Part shown: piece by piece, positions 8,744-16,761 of the stretch
Layout: every line of letters starts with the position of its first letter
Position numbering within the stretch: position 1 is the first letter of the stretch
Assembly: GCA_902618175.1 (NCBI GenBank)
Contig: CACMZN010000004.1
Location: 21,990-85,989 of the forward strand
Direction: 5' to 3'
Source of the DNA: an uncultured Verrucomicrobiota bacterium
Lineage (GTDB): Bacteria > Verrucomicrobiota > Verrucomicrobiia > Opitutales > Seribacteraceae
DNA length: 64,000 bases
Program-made: the position numbers and the translations under genes
The notes under the pieces: model-generated
The model's database searches: none
Seen by the model: only the letters and a program-made list of their open reading frames with translations
Told to the model about the DNA's origin: nothing

Positions 8744-9241
8744 ATGTATGTGCGATTTTTGCTTACATGCTGCCTTCTCTGCTTATTTGCTTGTTTTGAA
8801 GAAGACGAAGAAAAGGAAAACATGACTAGAAAGCAGTCATCCTTGGAAAGAAACGAAATAATAAAAGAAAATAATCTGGAGATCGAAGCCTTGAAGTGGG
8901 AAAATACAAGATTGGCTCTCAAACTGAGAACAGTAAAAGGCGAAAACATCGTGAAGCATAATGTGACTGGATTATTTCATTTTGACGTAGAAAGAGCTCC
9001 TTTTACCGGTTTAGCCATAGAAACCTTTGAGGATGGAAATCCAAAAGCAGAGATTTCATTTCTCAAAGGTTACAAGGATGGCATGCAACGTTATTGGTAC
9101 CCAGGAGGAAGCCTCAAGGAAGAAAGTCAATGGTTTGACGGCATGCTCAACGGCCTAGTCCGATATTGGGATCAAAATGGAAGACTAATCAAGATTCTTC
9201 GATACAAGAACGGAAATCTGATTGAGGTTATTCGAGAATAA
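8744..9241 (+). CDS. Lipoprotein with MORN-type repeats
   Basis: The frame is open from 8702, but the ATG at 8744 (AGG about eight bases before) begins a good lipoprotein signal: MYVRFLLTCCLLCLFACFEE, with LFAC as lipobox. A short charged helical segment follows (ERNEIIKENNLEIEALKWEN), then about three MORN_2 repeats such as KDGMQRYWYPGGSLKEESQW and NGLVRYWDQNGRLIKILRY. The mature protein is about 150 residues. It lies 61 bases after the larger MORN protein. The combination suggests one inner-membrane-anchored and one lipid-anchored repeat protein acting together in the envelope (inference). It ends 15 bases before a convergent gene. Confidence 0.75.
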   Translation: MYVRFLLTCCLLCLFACFEEDEEKENMTRKQSSLERNEIIKENNLEIEALKWENTRLALKLRTVKGENIVKHNVTGLFHFDVERAPFTGLAIETFEDGNPKAEISFLKGYKDGMQRYWYPGGSLKEESQWFDGMLNGLVRYWDQNGRLIKILRYKNGNLIEVIRE

Positions 9242-9256
9242 ATATCCGATATGGAA

Positions 9257-10204
9257 TCAGTTGAAATTTAAACCATAGATTTGCGTAATTTCTCCCAACC
9301 AAGTTGGTTTTTCGCAGAACTTGGGCCCTTGTTGAGTAGATAGAACTTCCTTGAGGAGAATCTGATAAGCTTTCAAAGGATTTCCAAAAGAAAAAGTCAA
9401 TAACAGGTCAGTTCTTTGATTGGGTTTAAAGTATTCATCATAGTTTTTGATTTCTATGACTCCTCCTCCTCCCTTTTGGTCAGGACAAAAATAAAATAAC
9501 CTATCGGGACTTTCTTGGCCAAGCCTTACCAGAAGATCACTCTCGCCCTTACCATTGCCGAGAATTCCAGAATCATATTTTTTTTCTGAATCTTCAGAAG
9601 CATGGCCAATCATCAACGCTTTGGAATATGTTTTTTCATCAAGTTTGAAGCGATAAGTCAAACCTCGATCGAGGTGCATGGTTTTTGCATTCGATGAATT
9701 CTCATCAAGATCCAAATCACTTTTGAATTGAAAACGTCCATCTTCCCAAGTCACTGGGACAAGAACTTCTATGGCAAGGAGCTTTACTGTCTTCCACTGG
9801 ATTCCAAATTCGTCGGCCGTTCGTAGTATAGGAAGAAATGAGTCTTCACGAACCTTATCAGGTGAGTATCTAGAGAGGTGTCTCCACTGTTGACGCCAAT
9901 TGTGTTTGAATGCAATTTCCCACTTGGACTGGACTGTAATTGCACTTTCTGGAAAAGGTTGACGGTGAAGCGAGATGAGTTCTTGGCGAAGGGATTGGTT
10001 TCTAATTCTGTATAGAAACGATTTGAATTCGGCTTCATCCAAAGAAAAAATCGACTGTTCATGAAACATTTTGAAGTCGTTGTAACGCAGAGAATCGAAG
10101 ACCTTTCTAGCCAGAGTTTCTTTGGGATGCACTTGAGAAAAAGACTTTGTATGGAAACAAAGAACAATAGCTGAAATGAATAATTCCTTGGCGCAAACTC
10201 TCAT
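9257..10204 (-). CDS. Secreted protein of unknown function
   Basis: 315 residues starting with a signal peptide (about residues 1-24, MRVCAKELFISAIVLCFHTK then SFSQ). The mature part is mixed alpha/beta and hydrophilic. It includes EEFKSFLYRIR-like helical segments (here EAEFKSFLYRIRNQSLRQEL) and, further on, a GGGG turn in DQKGGGGVIEIKNYDEYF. I do not recognise a family. It is transcribed away from a LysR regulator 136 bases to its right, and an interrupted palindrome lies just upstream of its start codon, so regulation by that LysR protein is plausible. No enzyme motif is visible. Confidence 0.6.
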   Translation of the reverse strand: MRVCAKELFISAIVLCFHTKSFSQVHPKETLARKVFDSLRYNDFKMFHEQSIFSLDEAEFKSFLYRIRNQSLRQELISLHRQPFPESAITVQSKWEIAFKHNWRQQWRHLSRYSPDKVREDSFLPILRTADEFGIQWKTVKLLAIEVLVPVTWEDGRFQFKSDLDLDENSSNAKTMHLDRGLTYRFKLDEKTYSKALMIGHASEDSEKKYDSGILGNGKGESDLLVRLGQESPDRLFYFCPDQKGGGGVIEIKNYDEYFKPNQRTDLLLTFSFGNPLKAYQILLKEVLSTQQGPKFCEKPTWLGEITQIYGLNFN

Positions 10205-10213
10205 GCCTTAACC

Positions 10214-10229
10214 ATGAGATCTTTCTCAT
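10214..10229. promoter_or_regulatory. Interrupted palindrome in the LysR divergent region
   Basis: ATGAGA-TCTT-TCTCAT is a perfect 6-bp dyad with a four-base spacer, 10 bases upstream of the start of the secreted unknown (10204, minus) and about 110 bases before the LysR gene. A LysR regulator binding between divergent genes is the common arrangement. The site does not match the strict T-N11-A spacing, so it is only a candidate operator. Confidence 0.35.
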
Positions 10230-10340
10230 CCAACGACAAGCGAGAACCAATTGAAAGAATCGATTTTTGAGCTGAAAAAAAACTTTTGCCAATTTCAAGG
10301 ATGCATTGACTTTGGATCGTTAAATGCAAACTCATTGTAG

Positions 10341-11267
10341 ATGAAAAGAATCCGCCCATTCGACACTCGTCAGCTTCAAGCCTTTGACCTGCTCTGCGCC
10401 ACTGGAAGTTTCACGGAAACTGCAAAGCGGCTTTTTCTGACTCAATCCGCGGTGAGTCACTCCATGAAGTCTCTGGAGGAAGAGGTTGGATGCCAGCTTT
10501 TGCGTCGACAGGGTAAGAAGGTTTGTCTCACAGAAGCGGGTGATCGCCTTTTGCGGTTCACTCGACCTTTCATGATTGAAATGGATGCGGTAAAAGAGGA
10601 GTTGATGGGATTCGAAAAATTTGGAGCCGGAAGAATTCGCCTAGGTGCCAGTCAGCAAGCCTGTCGTTTCTTTCTGCCACCTATGATTGCTCAATTTAAA
10701 ATGGAATTTCCAAAATGCAGATTTGAGGTGAAGGGAGAGGACACTCCCAGATGTTTGGAAATGCTTGCCTTTGGCGAAATTGATCTGGCGATTACCTTGG
10801 AACCGGTAAAAATATCAGAAATTGATTTCGTTCCCTGCTTCAGAGACGAGCTTCGCATGGTAACACCTCCTGATCATGTTTGGGCGAAAACAGGAAGAAT
10901 TGATTGGAATAATGTGATTTCCGAAAATTTTATTCTCTACAATAAAGAAAGTTATACTTTTCGTATATTGGATGAGTACTTGAACGAAAAAGGTATAAAG
11001 CTTTCTTCCTCTATGGAAATAAGTAATCCGGAAGCAGCCAAGGAATTGATTAAGGTTGGTATGGGAATTGGAGTTATGGCCAACTGGGCAGTGGAAAAGG
11101 AGGTCTTTGATGGAACCCTGAAAAGTCTTCCATTGGGAAGAAAAAAGCTTCATCGTACATGGGGGATTTCCGTACGCAAAGGGAGAAAATTAAACAAGGC
11201 AGAGAGAATATTTATGAAGATAGGGGAAGAGTCCGGTTGTCATTGGATGGTCAATCGGTCACTTTGA
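10341..11267 (+). CDS. LysR-family transcriptional regulator
   Basis: 308 residues, standard LysR length. The N-terminal winged helix-turn-helix reads RQLQAFDLLCATGSFTETAK, then LFLTQSAVSHSMKSLEEEVG with recognition helix QSAVSHSMKSLEEEVG. The substrate-binding domain from about residue 90 (GRIRLGASQQACRFFLPPMI, PVKISEIDFVPCF, GMGIGVMANWAV) has the CysB-like two-lobed pattern. It is likely a cytoplasmic activator or repressor sensing a small molecule, which the sequence does not identify. The divergent secreted gene at 9257-10204 is the obvious candidate target, and the following secreted F5/8-type gene may also be under its control. Confidence 0.93.
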   Translation: MKRIRPFDTRQLQAFDLLCATGSFTETAKRLFLTQSAVSHSMKSLEEEVGCQLLRRQGKKVCLTEAGDRLLRFTRPFMIEMDAVKEELMGFEKFGAGRIRLGASQQACRFFLPPMIAQFKMEFPKCRFEVKGEDTPRCLEMLAFGEIDLAITLEPVKISEIDFVPCFRDELRMVTPPDHVWAKTGRIDWNNVISENFILYNKESYTFRILDEYLNEKGIKLSSSMEISNPEAAKELIKVGMGIGVMANWAVEKEVFDGTLKSLPLGRKKLHRTWGISVRKGRKLNKAERIFMKIGEESGCHWMVNRSL

Positions 11268-11339
11268 TCGCATTGATTTCAAATCATGCGTGTCTCGTAA
11301 GCTTCTTGCAAAAGTTTAAAAAAAAAGTCAAAGAAAGGG

Positions 11340-11876
11340 ATGACTGCTAGGTTTGCTTTCGTTTCTTTTTTCTACATTTCAAGCCTTTTCCCAGGTCTCG
11401 AATCTCAGGAAAGAAAAATAAATGGAGATGAGCGAAAATTCAAACTTTCTCCAGTCAACGAGGTGAAAACCCTCCTCGCACCTACTCTTGACAGTGGAAG
11501 GCTTGGAGTCGATCTGCTGATTGATGGAAAACTGCCAAAAGACGGATGGCGCTCGACTTGGACTGCATGGCTGAAGAAAAACCCTACCTTGATTTTTAAT
11601 CTTGGAAACGAAAAGAGAATTGGAATTATAAGAATCTACTTTCAACCCTGGGATCGGTCAGATGAGTTGTCGGAAGTTAAAGTCGAAGTGAGCAGGGATG
11701 GGGAGACTTTTCTGGAATTCAACCAGTATCAAGGGTTTGTTTCTGAAAAAGGCAAGGGAGTTTGGGCTGAAATGGATTTACATGCGGTAAAAGCACAGTA
11801 CTTTCGGTTGACTCCAAAATACCGTGGATGGGGCAATTTATGGGGTGAGGTTGAATTTTGGGAGATAACAAACTGA
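11340..11876 (+). CDS. Secreted protein with F5/8 type C (discoidin-like) domain
   Basis: 178 residues with a signal peptide (MTARFAFVSFFYISSLFPGL, cleavage near SQE). The mature part is essentially one galactose-binding-like beta-sandwich: LLIDGKLPKDGWRSTWTAWL, then PTLIFNLGNEKRIGIIRIYF, VKVEVSRDGETFLEFN and AQYFRLTPKYRGWGNLWGEV. The order (DG..stW, LxLG..k.i..I.i, v.vevS.DG..f, a.yfRl) is that of F5/8 type C carbohydrate-binding domains. AAAGGG precedes the ATG very closely. It sits 72 bases after the LysR gene. It probably binds a sugar or cell-surface glycan; no catalytic domain is attached. Confidence 0.7.
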   Translation: MTARFAFVSFFYISSLFPGLESQERKINGDERKFKLSPVNEVKTLLAPTLDSGRLGVDLLIDGKLPKDGWRSTWTAWLKKNPTLIFNLGNEKRIGIIRIYFQPWDRSDELSEVKVEVSRDGETFLEFNQYQGFVSEKGKGVWAEMDLHAVKAQYFRLTPKYRGWGNLWGEVEFWEITN

Positions 11877-12071
11877 ATCAAAAAAATTGCTCTTGTTTAA
11901 TGAATCCCATGTGAGCAAGTATGGAAAAAACAAAAAGGATTCGACGAATGTTTAAGTTCTAATAACGAACAAATGAGCTGGGTGGCAAAACTATAAATTG
12001 CAGAAGCACGGATGTTCTCATCTCTCAACACCCGGGCATCACCTACATCTGCAGTCTTCTCTACGATTTAA

Positions 12072-12928
12072 GAATTTTCCCATTGGGCGTTAAATCACTT
12101 CAATCATTCTGATGCAAGAGCGGTGCACAACACCGGAGCACTTTCCAAAAACTTGGGTAGCGAAAATTTCGGTCAATATGTTTGTTCATCCCGTTTGATG
12201 AGGCAGGTAAAACAAGCCAAACTCATGGGACAAAGTATGCAGGGTCCACTTCGCAAGGTGAAATGCAAAAGGCATTCCTGCAGATTGCTATCAAAAAGTA
12301 CGAAAGAATGTCGGTCTTGGCAAGTGAGGCGATTAATCCTTTGCTGAACACTCTTGAACGATCCATTCTGCGGAAAGAATTTGATCGTCTGCGGGCCGAC
12401 ATTTACGAAATGCGGCAAGATACTTTTAACGGAAATCAGGTTTTTCGAGGAAAGATTCATGAAGTTATTGAATTCTTTGACTCGTCGGGAAATTTTTCCG
12501 GACTTACTTGGGATATGCCCAAGCAATTAGCAGAGACAGAAAATTCTGCTGACCTTGACAACGAGATATATCTCGGAACGATTAGGTCTTACGCAGGACA
12601 AGTAGAAGTGAAAGGGCAAGTTGGTTCTGCAAACAAGAATGCTTGGTTGGGGGCTAATGACGTTGCCAACGAAGGAGATAGGAGATGGGTAACTAGTACG
12701 GAATCTGCGGACGGATGAACCCCCGTTGCTGATGGGTACCTTAATTGGGCGAGTAACGAGCCTAACGGAGAAACCAAAGAGAATTATCTTCAAATAAGCA
12801 GAGATACCAAACAGTGGAATGATTTCCCAGCTGTACAATATGCCATTCCTGAAAACCCAATCTCAGGAAATGGTATTGTAAGCACATATCAACCTGCTGC
12901 TTGTGTGCTTGAGACTGATGAGAGCTAA
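12072..12928 (+). pseudogene. Broken flagellin-like / C-type lectin-like chimera
   Basis: Three reading segments join into one recognisable protein. Segment one (12072 to about 12180, no ATG) reads NTGALSKNLGSENFGQYV, matching the flagellin N-terminal helix. After a shift of frame, 12182-12715 continues FIPFDEAGKTSQ (the DDAAG position of flagellins), then KKYERMSVLASEAI, EFDRLRADIYEMRQ and TFNGNQVFRG, the flagellin ND1 pattern. From about 12475 a C-type lectin-like domain follows (GLTWDMPKQLAE, AWLGANDVANEG, RRWV). A TGA at 12716-12718 interrupts it, and the same frame resumes with DGYLNWASNEPNGE, QWNDFP and ACVLET to TAA at 12926. A frameshift, a stop, no start and no flagellin C-terminus indicate a pseudogene. 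The flagellin reading is moderate; the lectin fold is stronger. Confidence 0.6.
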
Positions 12929-12969
12929 TTAGCGAACTGAAGTCCAGGTCAGATTGCTCTCCCCTCACT

Positions 12970-12990
12970 TCCTGACTTATAAGGTCAGGA
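12970..12990 (+). terminator. Weak hairpin downstream of the pseudogene
   Basis: TCCTGAC and GTCAGGA form a 7-bp stem around TTATAAG, 41 bases after the pseudogene stop. No T-run follows, so it may be a remnant terminator or an unrelated dyad. Confidence 0.25.
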
Positions 12991-13031
12991 TCTTACAGAC
13001 ATACATTTTAGAGGGTTTAAAAGAGGAAACA

Positions 13032-13100
13032 ATGAAATATCCGCCTATCACTCGCAAGACCAAGCGTATGAGGAAAAGGGAAGCAGATGCCAAATTTTAA
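13032..13100 (+). CDS. Possible 22-residue basic peptide, or remnant
   Basis: An ATG preceded by GAGGAA at good spacing opens a 22-codon frame, MKYPPITRKTKRMRKREADA followed by KF and TAA. It is very basic and matches nothing I recognise. It lies alone in the 433-base gene-free stretch between the flagellin-lectin pseudogene and the TPR gene, which otherwise holds only the weak hairpin above. It could be a small protein or the surviving start of a decayed gene. Confidence 0.2.
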   Translation: MKYPPITRKTKRMRKREADAKF

Positions 13101-13361
13101 CTCCATTGATTTCCCTTGTGAAGGGGCTCCTTAAGTAAGACCATTGAGAGCGGTTCAAAGATTGAATTGAAATCGGGTGCATTGTTGATTGTAATGGCCT
13201 ACCCAATTCGCCGAGGAAAACTTTTAGAATCTAGGGAATGTCTGTTATCTTATCACTGACTTTTTTTTGATTTCAGAAAAATTCTAATTTGTCCCGTTTA
13301 GTTTTGTATGGTCCAACTTGCATAGTAGTAAGAGTTCCAGTAGTTTTTTCTCATCGTATCC

Positions 13362-13886
13362 ATGGATCAGGATCTTCCATTGCATATTCTCAAACCCGAG
13401 AAGCACCTCGAGCGGGCACAAGGATATTTTGCATTGGAGATGTTTGAGGAGTCAATGCGCGAGCTTCGCGCCTTGCCTGATGAACATCCTTGGTCGAAGG
13501 ATGGAAGAGCACTTCTTGTTGCCATTCATAAGGAAAAATCTGATTGGAAATGCATGAGAGAGGTAGCCAGGGGCTTAAGGTTGGAGTTTCCCTACGATTT
13601 GAGTTGGTGGATTGCAGATGCTTATGCTACTCGAAGAGATGTGTCCGTTGGAGATGCTCGTAAAATTCTTCTTGATGGATTGATCCTTCATTATGAAAGC
13701 TCCATTATTCGATATAATTTGGCCTGTTATGCCTGTGTACAGAAAAATTTCGATGAATGCATTGATTTTCTCAAAGAAGCGGTTCGCCGAGATGAAAAAT
13801 ACAAGCTTATGGCACTTGAAGATAAAGATCTTCGGCCAGTCAAAAAAGCTCTCATGAATATGGGTTGGGGTAGAGTGGTTGTTTGA
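13362..13886 (+). CDS. TPR-repeat protein
   Basis: 174 residues, no signal peptide. Helical pairs with tetratricopeptide spacing run through the protein: HLERAQGYFALEMFEESMRE (residues about 16-35), later SSIIRYNLACYACVQKNFDE and CIDFLKEAVRRDEKYKLMAL. The ending LEDKDLRPVKKALMNMG is the typical end of a small family of bacterial TPR proteins. The role is likely protein-protein scaffolding in the cytoplasm. The next gene, a pseudopilin, begins with a TTG that overlaps this gene's stop codon (TTGA), so the two are translationally coupled; a link to pilus or type II secretion assembly is inferred from that alone. Confidence 0.75.
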   Translation: MDQDLPLHILKPEKHLERAQGYFALEMFEESMRELRALPDEHPWSKDGRALLVAIHKEKSDWKCMREVARGLRLEFPYDLSWWIADAYATRRDVSVGDARKILLDGLILHYESSIIRYNLACYACVQKNFDECIDFLKEAVRRDEKYKLMALEDKDLRPVKKALMNMGWGRVVV

Positions 13887-14452
13887 AAAGGTCACATAGG
13901 AGAGCCTTTACTCTACTTGAGACTTTGGTAGTCTTAGGGATCATTGGAGTCCTGCTCACCCTTTTTTTCAAAGGTTTCCACTTTGTGGTGGAAAAGAAAA
14001 ATATTAAGAAAGCGAAATTGGAAATCGTTGCCATTAAAACAGCACTTGAGAATTACTATCTTCACCATGGAGATTACCCGGTTTCCTGCGAGAATAAGAT
14101 TTGCACCAATGAGGAGATACTTTTCCTTTCTCTAGCAGGTTTCAAGCATGACGAAATCTTTTCCGATTCCAAAATCGTGAGACATCCGAACTTAATTCCA
14201 TCCAATCTGATGAATTTTGACTTGGATTCCTTCGACATGAGCAATATACCGGATTCCAATCATCAGGGGGGCAATTCAATTGCTCTTTGGTTTATGGAGA
14301 CACTTGGAAGAGATCCAGCCTTTTTGGATCCATGGGGGAAGAAATACGTTTATGAATATCCCAGAGAAGACGGAGAAAGTGGATTTTTGCTTTATTCGAT
14401 GGGCCCGGACGGAAGAACCGAGAGGGAATTTTCACAAGATGACCTTAATTGA
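13883..14452 (+). CDS. Type II secretion / GspG-like pseudopilin
   Basis: 189 residues from a TTG that overlaps the upstream stop. The short basic leader MKRSHRRA is followed by FTLLETLVVLGIIGVLLTLF, the prepilin-peptidase cleavage and N-methylation motif with the key glutamate at +5. An amphipathic helix follows (KKAKLEIVAIKTALENYYLH), then the GspG-type globular end HHGDYP, GRDPAFLDPWGKKYVYEYP and LYSMGPDGR, which in GspG proteins carries a calcium site. The product would be inserted in the inner membrane by its N-terminal helix and assembled into a pseudopilus. No gspE, F or L genes are nearby; a secretin gene lies 14 kb away at 28580. Confidence 0.85.
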   Translation: MKRSHRRAFTLLETLVVLGIIGVLLTLFFKGFHFVVEKKNIKKAKLEIVAIKTALENYYLHHGDYPVSCENKICTNEEILFLSLAGFKHDEIFSDSKIVRHPNLIPSNLMNFDLDSFDMSNIPDSNHQGGNSIALWFMETLGRDPAFLDPWGKKYVYEYPREDGESGFLLYSMGPDGRTEREFSQDDLN

Positions 14453-14466
14453 GAACCCCGAGGGAG

Positions 14467-16761
14467 TTATCTTACAACCGAGGCGCCTTGTTCGATTAAT
14501 CTCGATCTGATTTCAAGTAAAGGGCCATTCTCATGACTCTCCGGCTCCTTTTGCAGCAAAATATCGATATCCTTCAAGGCCTGGTTAAAATTTCCATTTC
14601 CATAATGAATCATCGTTCTCATGACTCTTGTAAACCTATCTTCTGGGGAAATAGCTAGAATGGCATCAATGTAACGCAACTTCGCCCGTTGATCTTGGTC
14701 ATGGTCAGCCGATTGGATTAAATTACGCAACATTCGCGTTATGATTTCTTTTTGAGGTGTAGGTTTGAAATCCAATTCATTTAATCGTATGCCAGTGATT
14801 TGAGCAGCTTCTCGTTTATCGATTATTTTACCTCCGAAGGCATCTATGAGAATTTCCTTTGGTGACGATTGCTTTTTTTTCATCTGCTTTGGCGATTCTC
14901 GATACATAGCTATGAAATGTCCCGGCAGTCCAACGCCTGAAACTGGAATTTCCAGACGGTTTGCAAGTTCGATGAATAAAATGGAAAGAGTAATGGGCAG
15001 ACCCTCACGATCGTCCATGACCTCATTCATGTAACTGTTTGAGCGATGATGATAATCAAGAGTGCTTCCATGAAAGCCCATCTCTTCGAATAATTGAAAG
15101 ACTAGAATACGTAACCTCTCTTCCTCACTGGAATTAGAAGGAAATTTCTCCCTAATTTTCTTAGCTATTTGATCAGCCCTGCGCAAGTAACTGGACAAAT
15201 CAAAATTGGCATTATCTAGTCGAGCGATCAGCAAAGCAGACTTGAGGAGATCCACGGACTTTTCATTTTCATGGTTTAGAGATTCAACGAGATCACTTAT
15301 TACAAGTCTTTCACGGACTTCATTGGAGAGTTCCTTGGCATATTTGGCTTTTTTCTCCAATTCCAACGCATAATCATTGATTGCTTGAGGAGAGGCAGGT
15401 CCTAGATCGAGTAATGATTGCATTTCAGCTTGAGATAGATCTTTGGAATTTCCTTGGTTGCGCATGATCTTGCGAACACGATTAAACACCTTTGAAGTCG
15501 CCTCGGATTTCGGGAATCTTTTCGAAAATCGGAAGTTACGAAAAACAGCCGATGGTTCCCTGAATTTGCACAAACCTATTCTGCCTCTTGTAAAGAAGAG
15601 ATCTTGCATGTCGATGATTTCCTCACCATTAGCATAACAGCGAATGCGTCCATCTTCCTCAACGCGAACCTTAAGGAGATTCCATTGATTAGGATTGTAA
15701 GCCGAGGAATCAATGGTTTTCAATATTGTCCAATTGAGAACATTCGGACCTTCAAAACGAGTTAATCTTAAGGAGCCGTTTGTCGGATAAAAACCATAGT
15801 GCTTGTCATGCCCATCCGAATGAAAAGCCAAACCCGCAGCCCCGCTTTCATTGTCAAGTTTGACCTCGACTTCCAGTTCGTAGGGAAGATCCGGTAATTC
15901 TCCCAGGTGGAGACAAAGCATTCTTCCGCCAAATCCTGAACCCAATCCAATTGATTTTATAATGCCAGCCCTCTGAGTCCATGACCCATCCATGACGGGT
16001 TTCCATTCGAGTTCGTCAAGAGCGCCAATGGTCAGCCATTTCTTCATGGGAATCGGATCATTGTTCTCATTCATGAGATTTCGCAATGCATTTGCAGGGA
16101 CACCAAAACCCATGGCTCCTCCTGTTTTGATGCAAAGAATGGCGACGACTTGTCCCTCAAGATTGAGGACAGGACTTCCGCTGCTTCCCGGTTCAATGGG
16201 AATGGCAACTTGTACCATAGGTTTGCCGTCACCAGGTTCGATTTCCCTTAATCCTGCGATTACACCCCTGCTAACGCTGTGTCCATATCCCAAGGGGTTA
16301 CCTAGGGAAAGAATTGCTTCACCGGGCACAAGTTTATCGGAATTACCGAGCTCCAAAACCGGTAAATTTTCAACATCTATCTTAACTAAGGCGAGATCGC
16401 GACTGCGATCGATTCCGATGATACTTTTTGGTCGATAACTTTGATCATTTGAAAATCGTATTGAAAAATCTCGATGTTCGCCAATGACGTGAAAATTAGT
16501 GGCAATCACCCCGTCGGCGGAGACTACGAATCCAGTACCTACACCGCCTTTCCTTCCAGTCCGATCTACGCTTTCAACTACCACCACCGAAGGTTCTGTG
16601 AGGGACGCAAGATGCTCGAAATCATATGCGTTTCTCTTAGCCCATTCAAGCTTGGACAGCTTGGGTGAGTTTGTCTCAGTTTCAATCGCGAGAACATAAG
16701 AACTAGGAGCAAGCAAAGTGACTGCTATCATCGATCTGCAAAACTTTAGCATCAAATACAT
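14467..16761 (-). CDS. Exported S1C-type serine protease fused to DUF1080-like, SirB1 and TPR modules
   Basis: 764 residues with a signal peptide (about 1-25). Residues about 50-230 are a HtrA/DegP-like protease: His91 in ATNFHVIGE, Asp122 in SRDLALVKID, Ser194 in EPGSSGSPVLN. Residues about 240-410 form a concanavalin/DUF1080-like sandwich (GSWTQRAGIIKSIG, GAAGLAFHSDG, NQWNLLKVRVEEDGRIRCYA). The region about 440-690 is a SirB1-type transglutaminase-like domain (DDREGLPITLSILFIELANR, then GLPGHFIAMY and LIDAFGGKII). A TPR end (RFTRVMRTMIHYGNGNFNQA) closes it. No PDZ domain is visible. The three-part fusion is unusual. Its substrate is unknown; periplasmic action is inferred from the signal peptide. 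It ends 14 bases from the convergent pseudopilin gene. Confidence 0.85.
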   Translation of the reverse strand: MYLMLKFCRSMIAVTLLAPSSYVLAIETETNSPKLSKLEWAKRNAYDFEHLASLTEPSVVVVESVDRTGRKGGVGTGFVVSADGVIATNFHVIGEHRDFSIRFSNDQSYRPKSIIGIDRSRDLALVKIDVENLPVLELGNSDKLVPGEAILSLGNPLGYGHSVSRGVIAGLREIEPGDGKPMVQVAIPIEPGSSGSPVLNLEGQVVAILCIKTGGAMGFGVPANALRNLMNENNDPIPMKKWLTIGALDELEWKPVMDGSWTQRAGIIKSIGLGSGFGGRMLCLHLGELPDLPYELEVEVKLDNESGAAGLAFHSDGHDKHYGFYPTNGSLRLTRFEGPNVLNWTILKTIDSSAYNPNQWNLLKVRVEEDGRIRCYANGEEIIDMQDLFFTRGRIGLCKFREPSAVFRNFRFSKRFPKSEATSKVFNRVRKIMRNQGNSKDLSQAEMQSLLDLGPASPQAINDYALELEKKAKYAKELSNEVRERLVISDLVESLNHENEKSVDLLKSALLIARLDNANFDLSSYLRRADQIAKKIREKFPSNSSEEERLRILVFQLFEEMGFHGSTLDYHHRSNSYMNEVMDDREGLPITLSILFIELANRLEIPVSGVGLPGHFIAMYRESPKQMKKKQSSPKEILIDAFGGKIIDKREAAQITGIRLNELDFKPTPQKEIITRMLRNLIQSADHDQDQRAKLRYIDAILAISPEDRFTRVMRTMIHYGNGNFNQALKDIDILLQKEPESHENGPLLEIRSRLIEQGASVVR

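Noticed and set aside
7729..9241. Toxin-antitoxin locus (YwqK is annotated as antitoxin)
   Set aside because: No toxin-like gene is adjacent; both products carry membrane or lipoprotein anchors and only MORN repeats.
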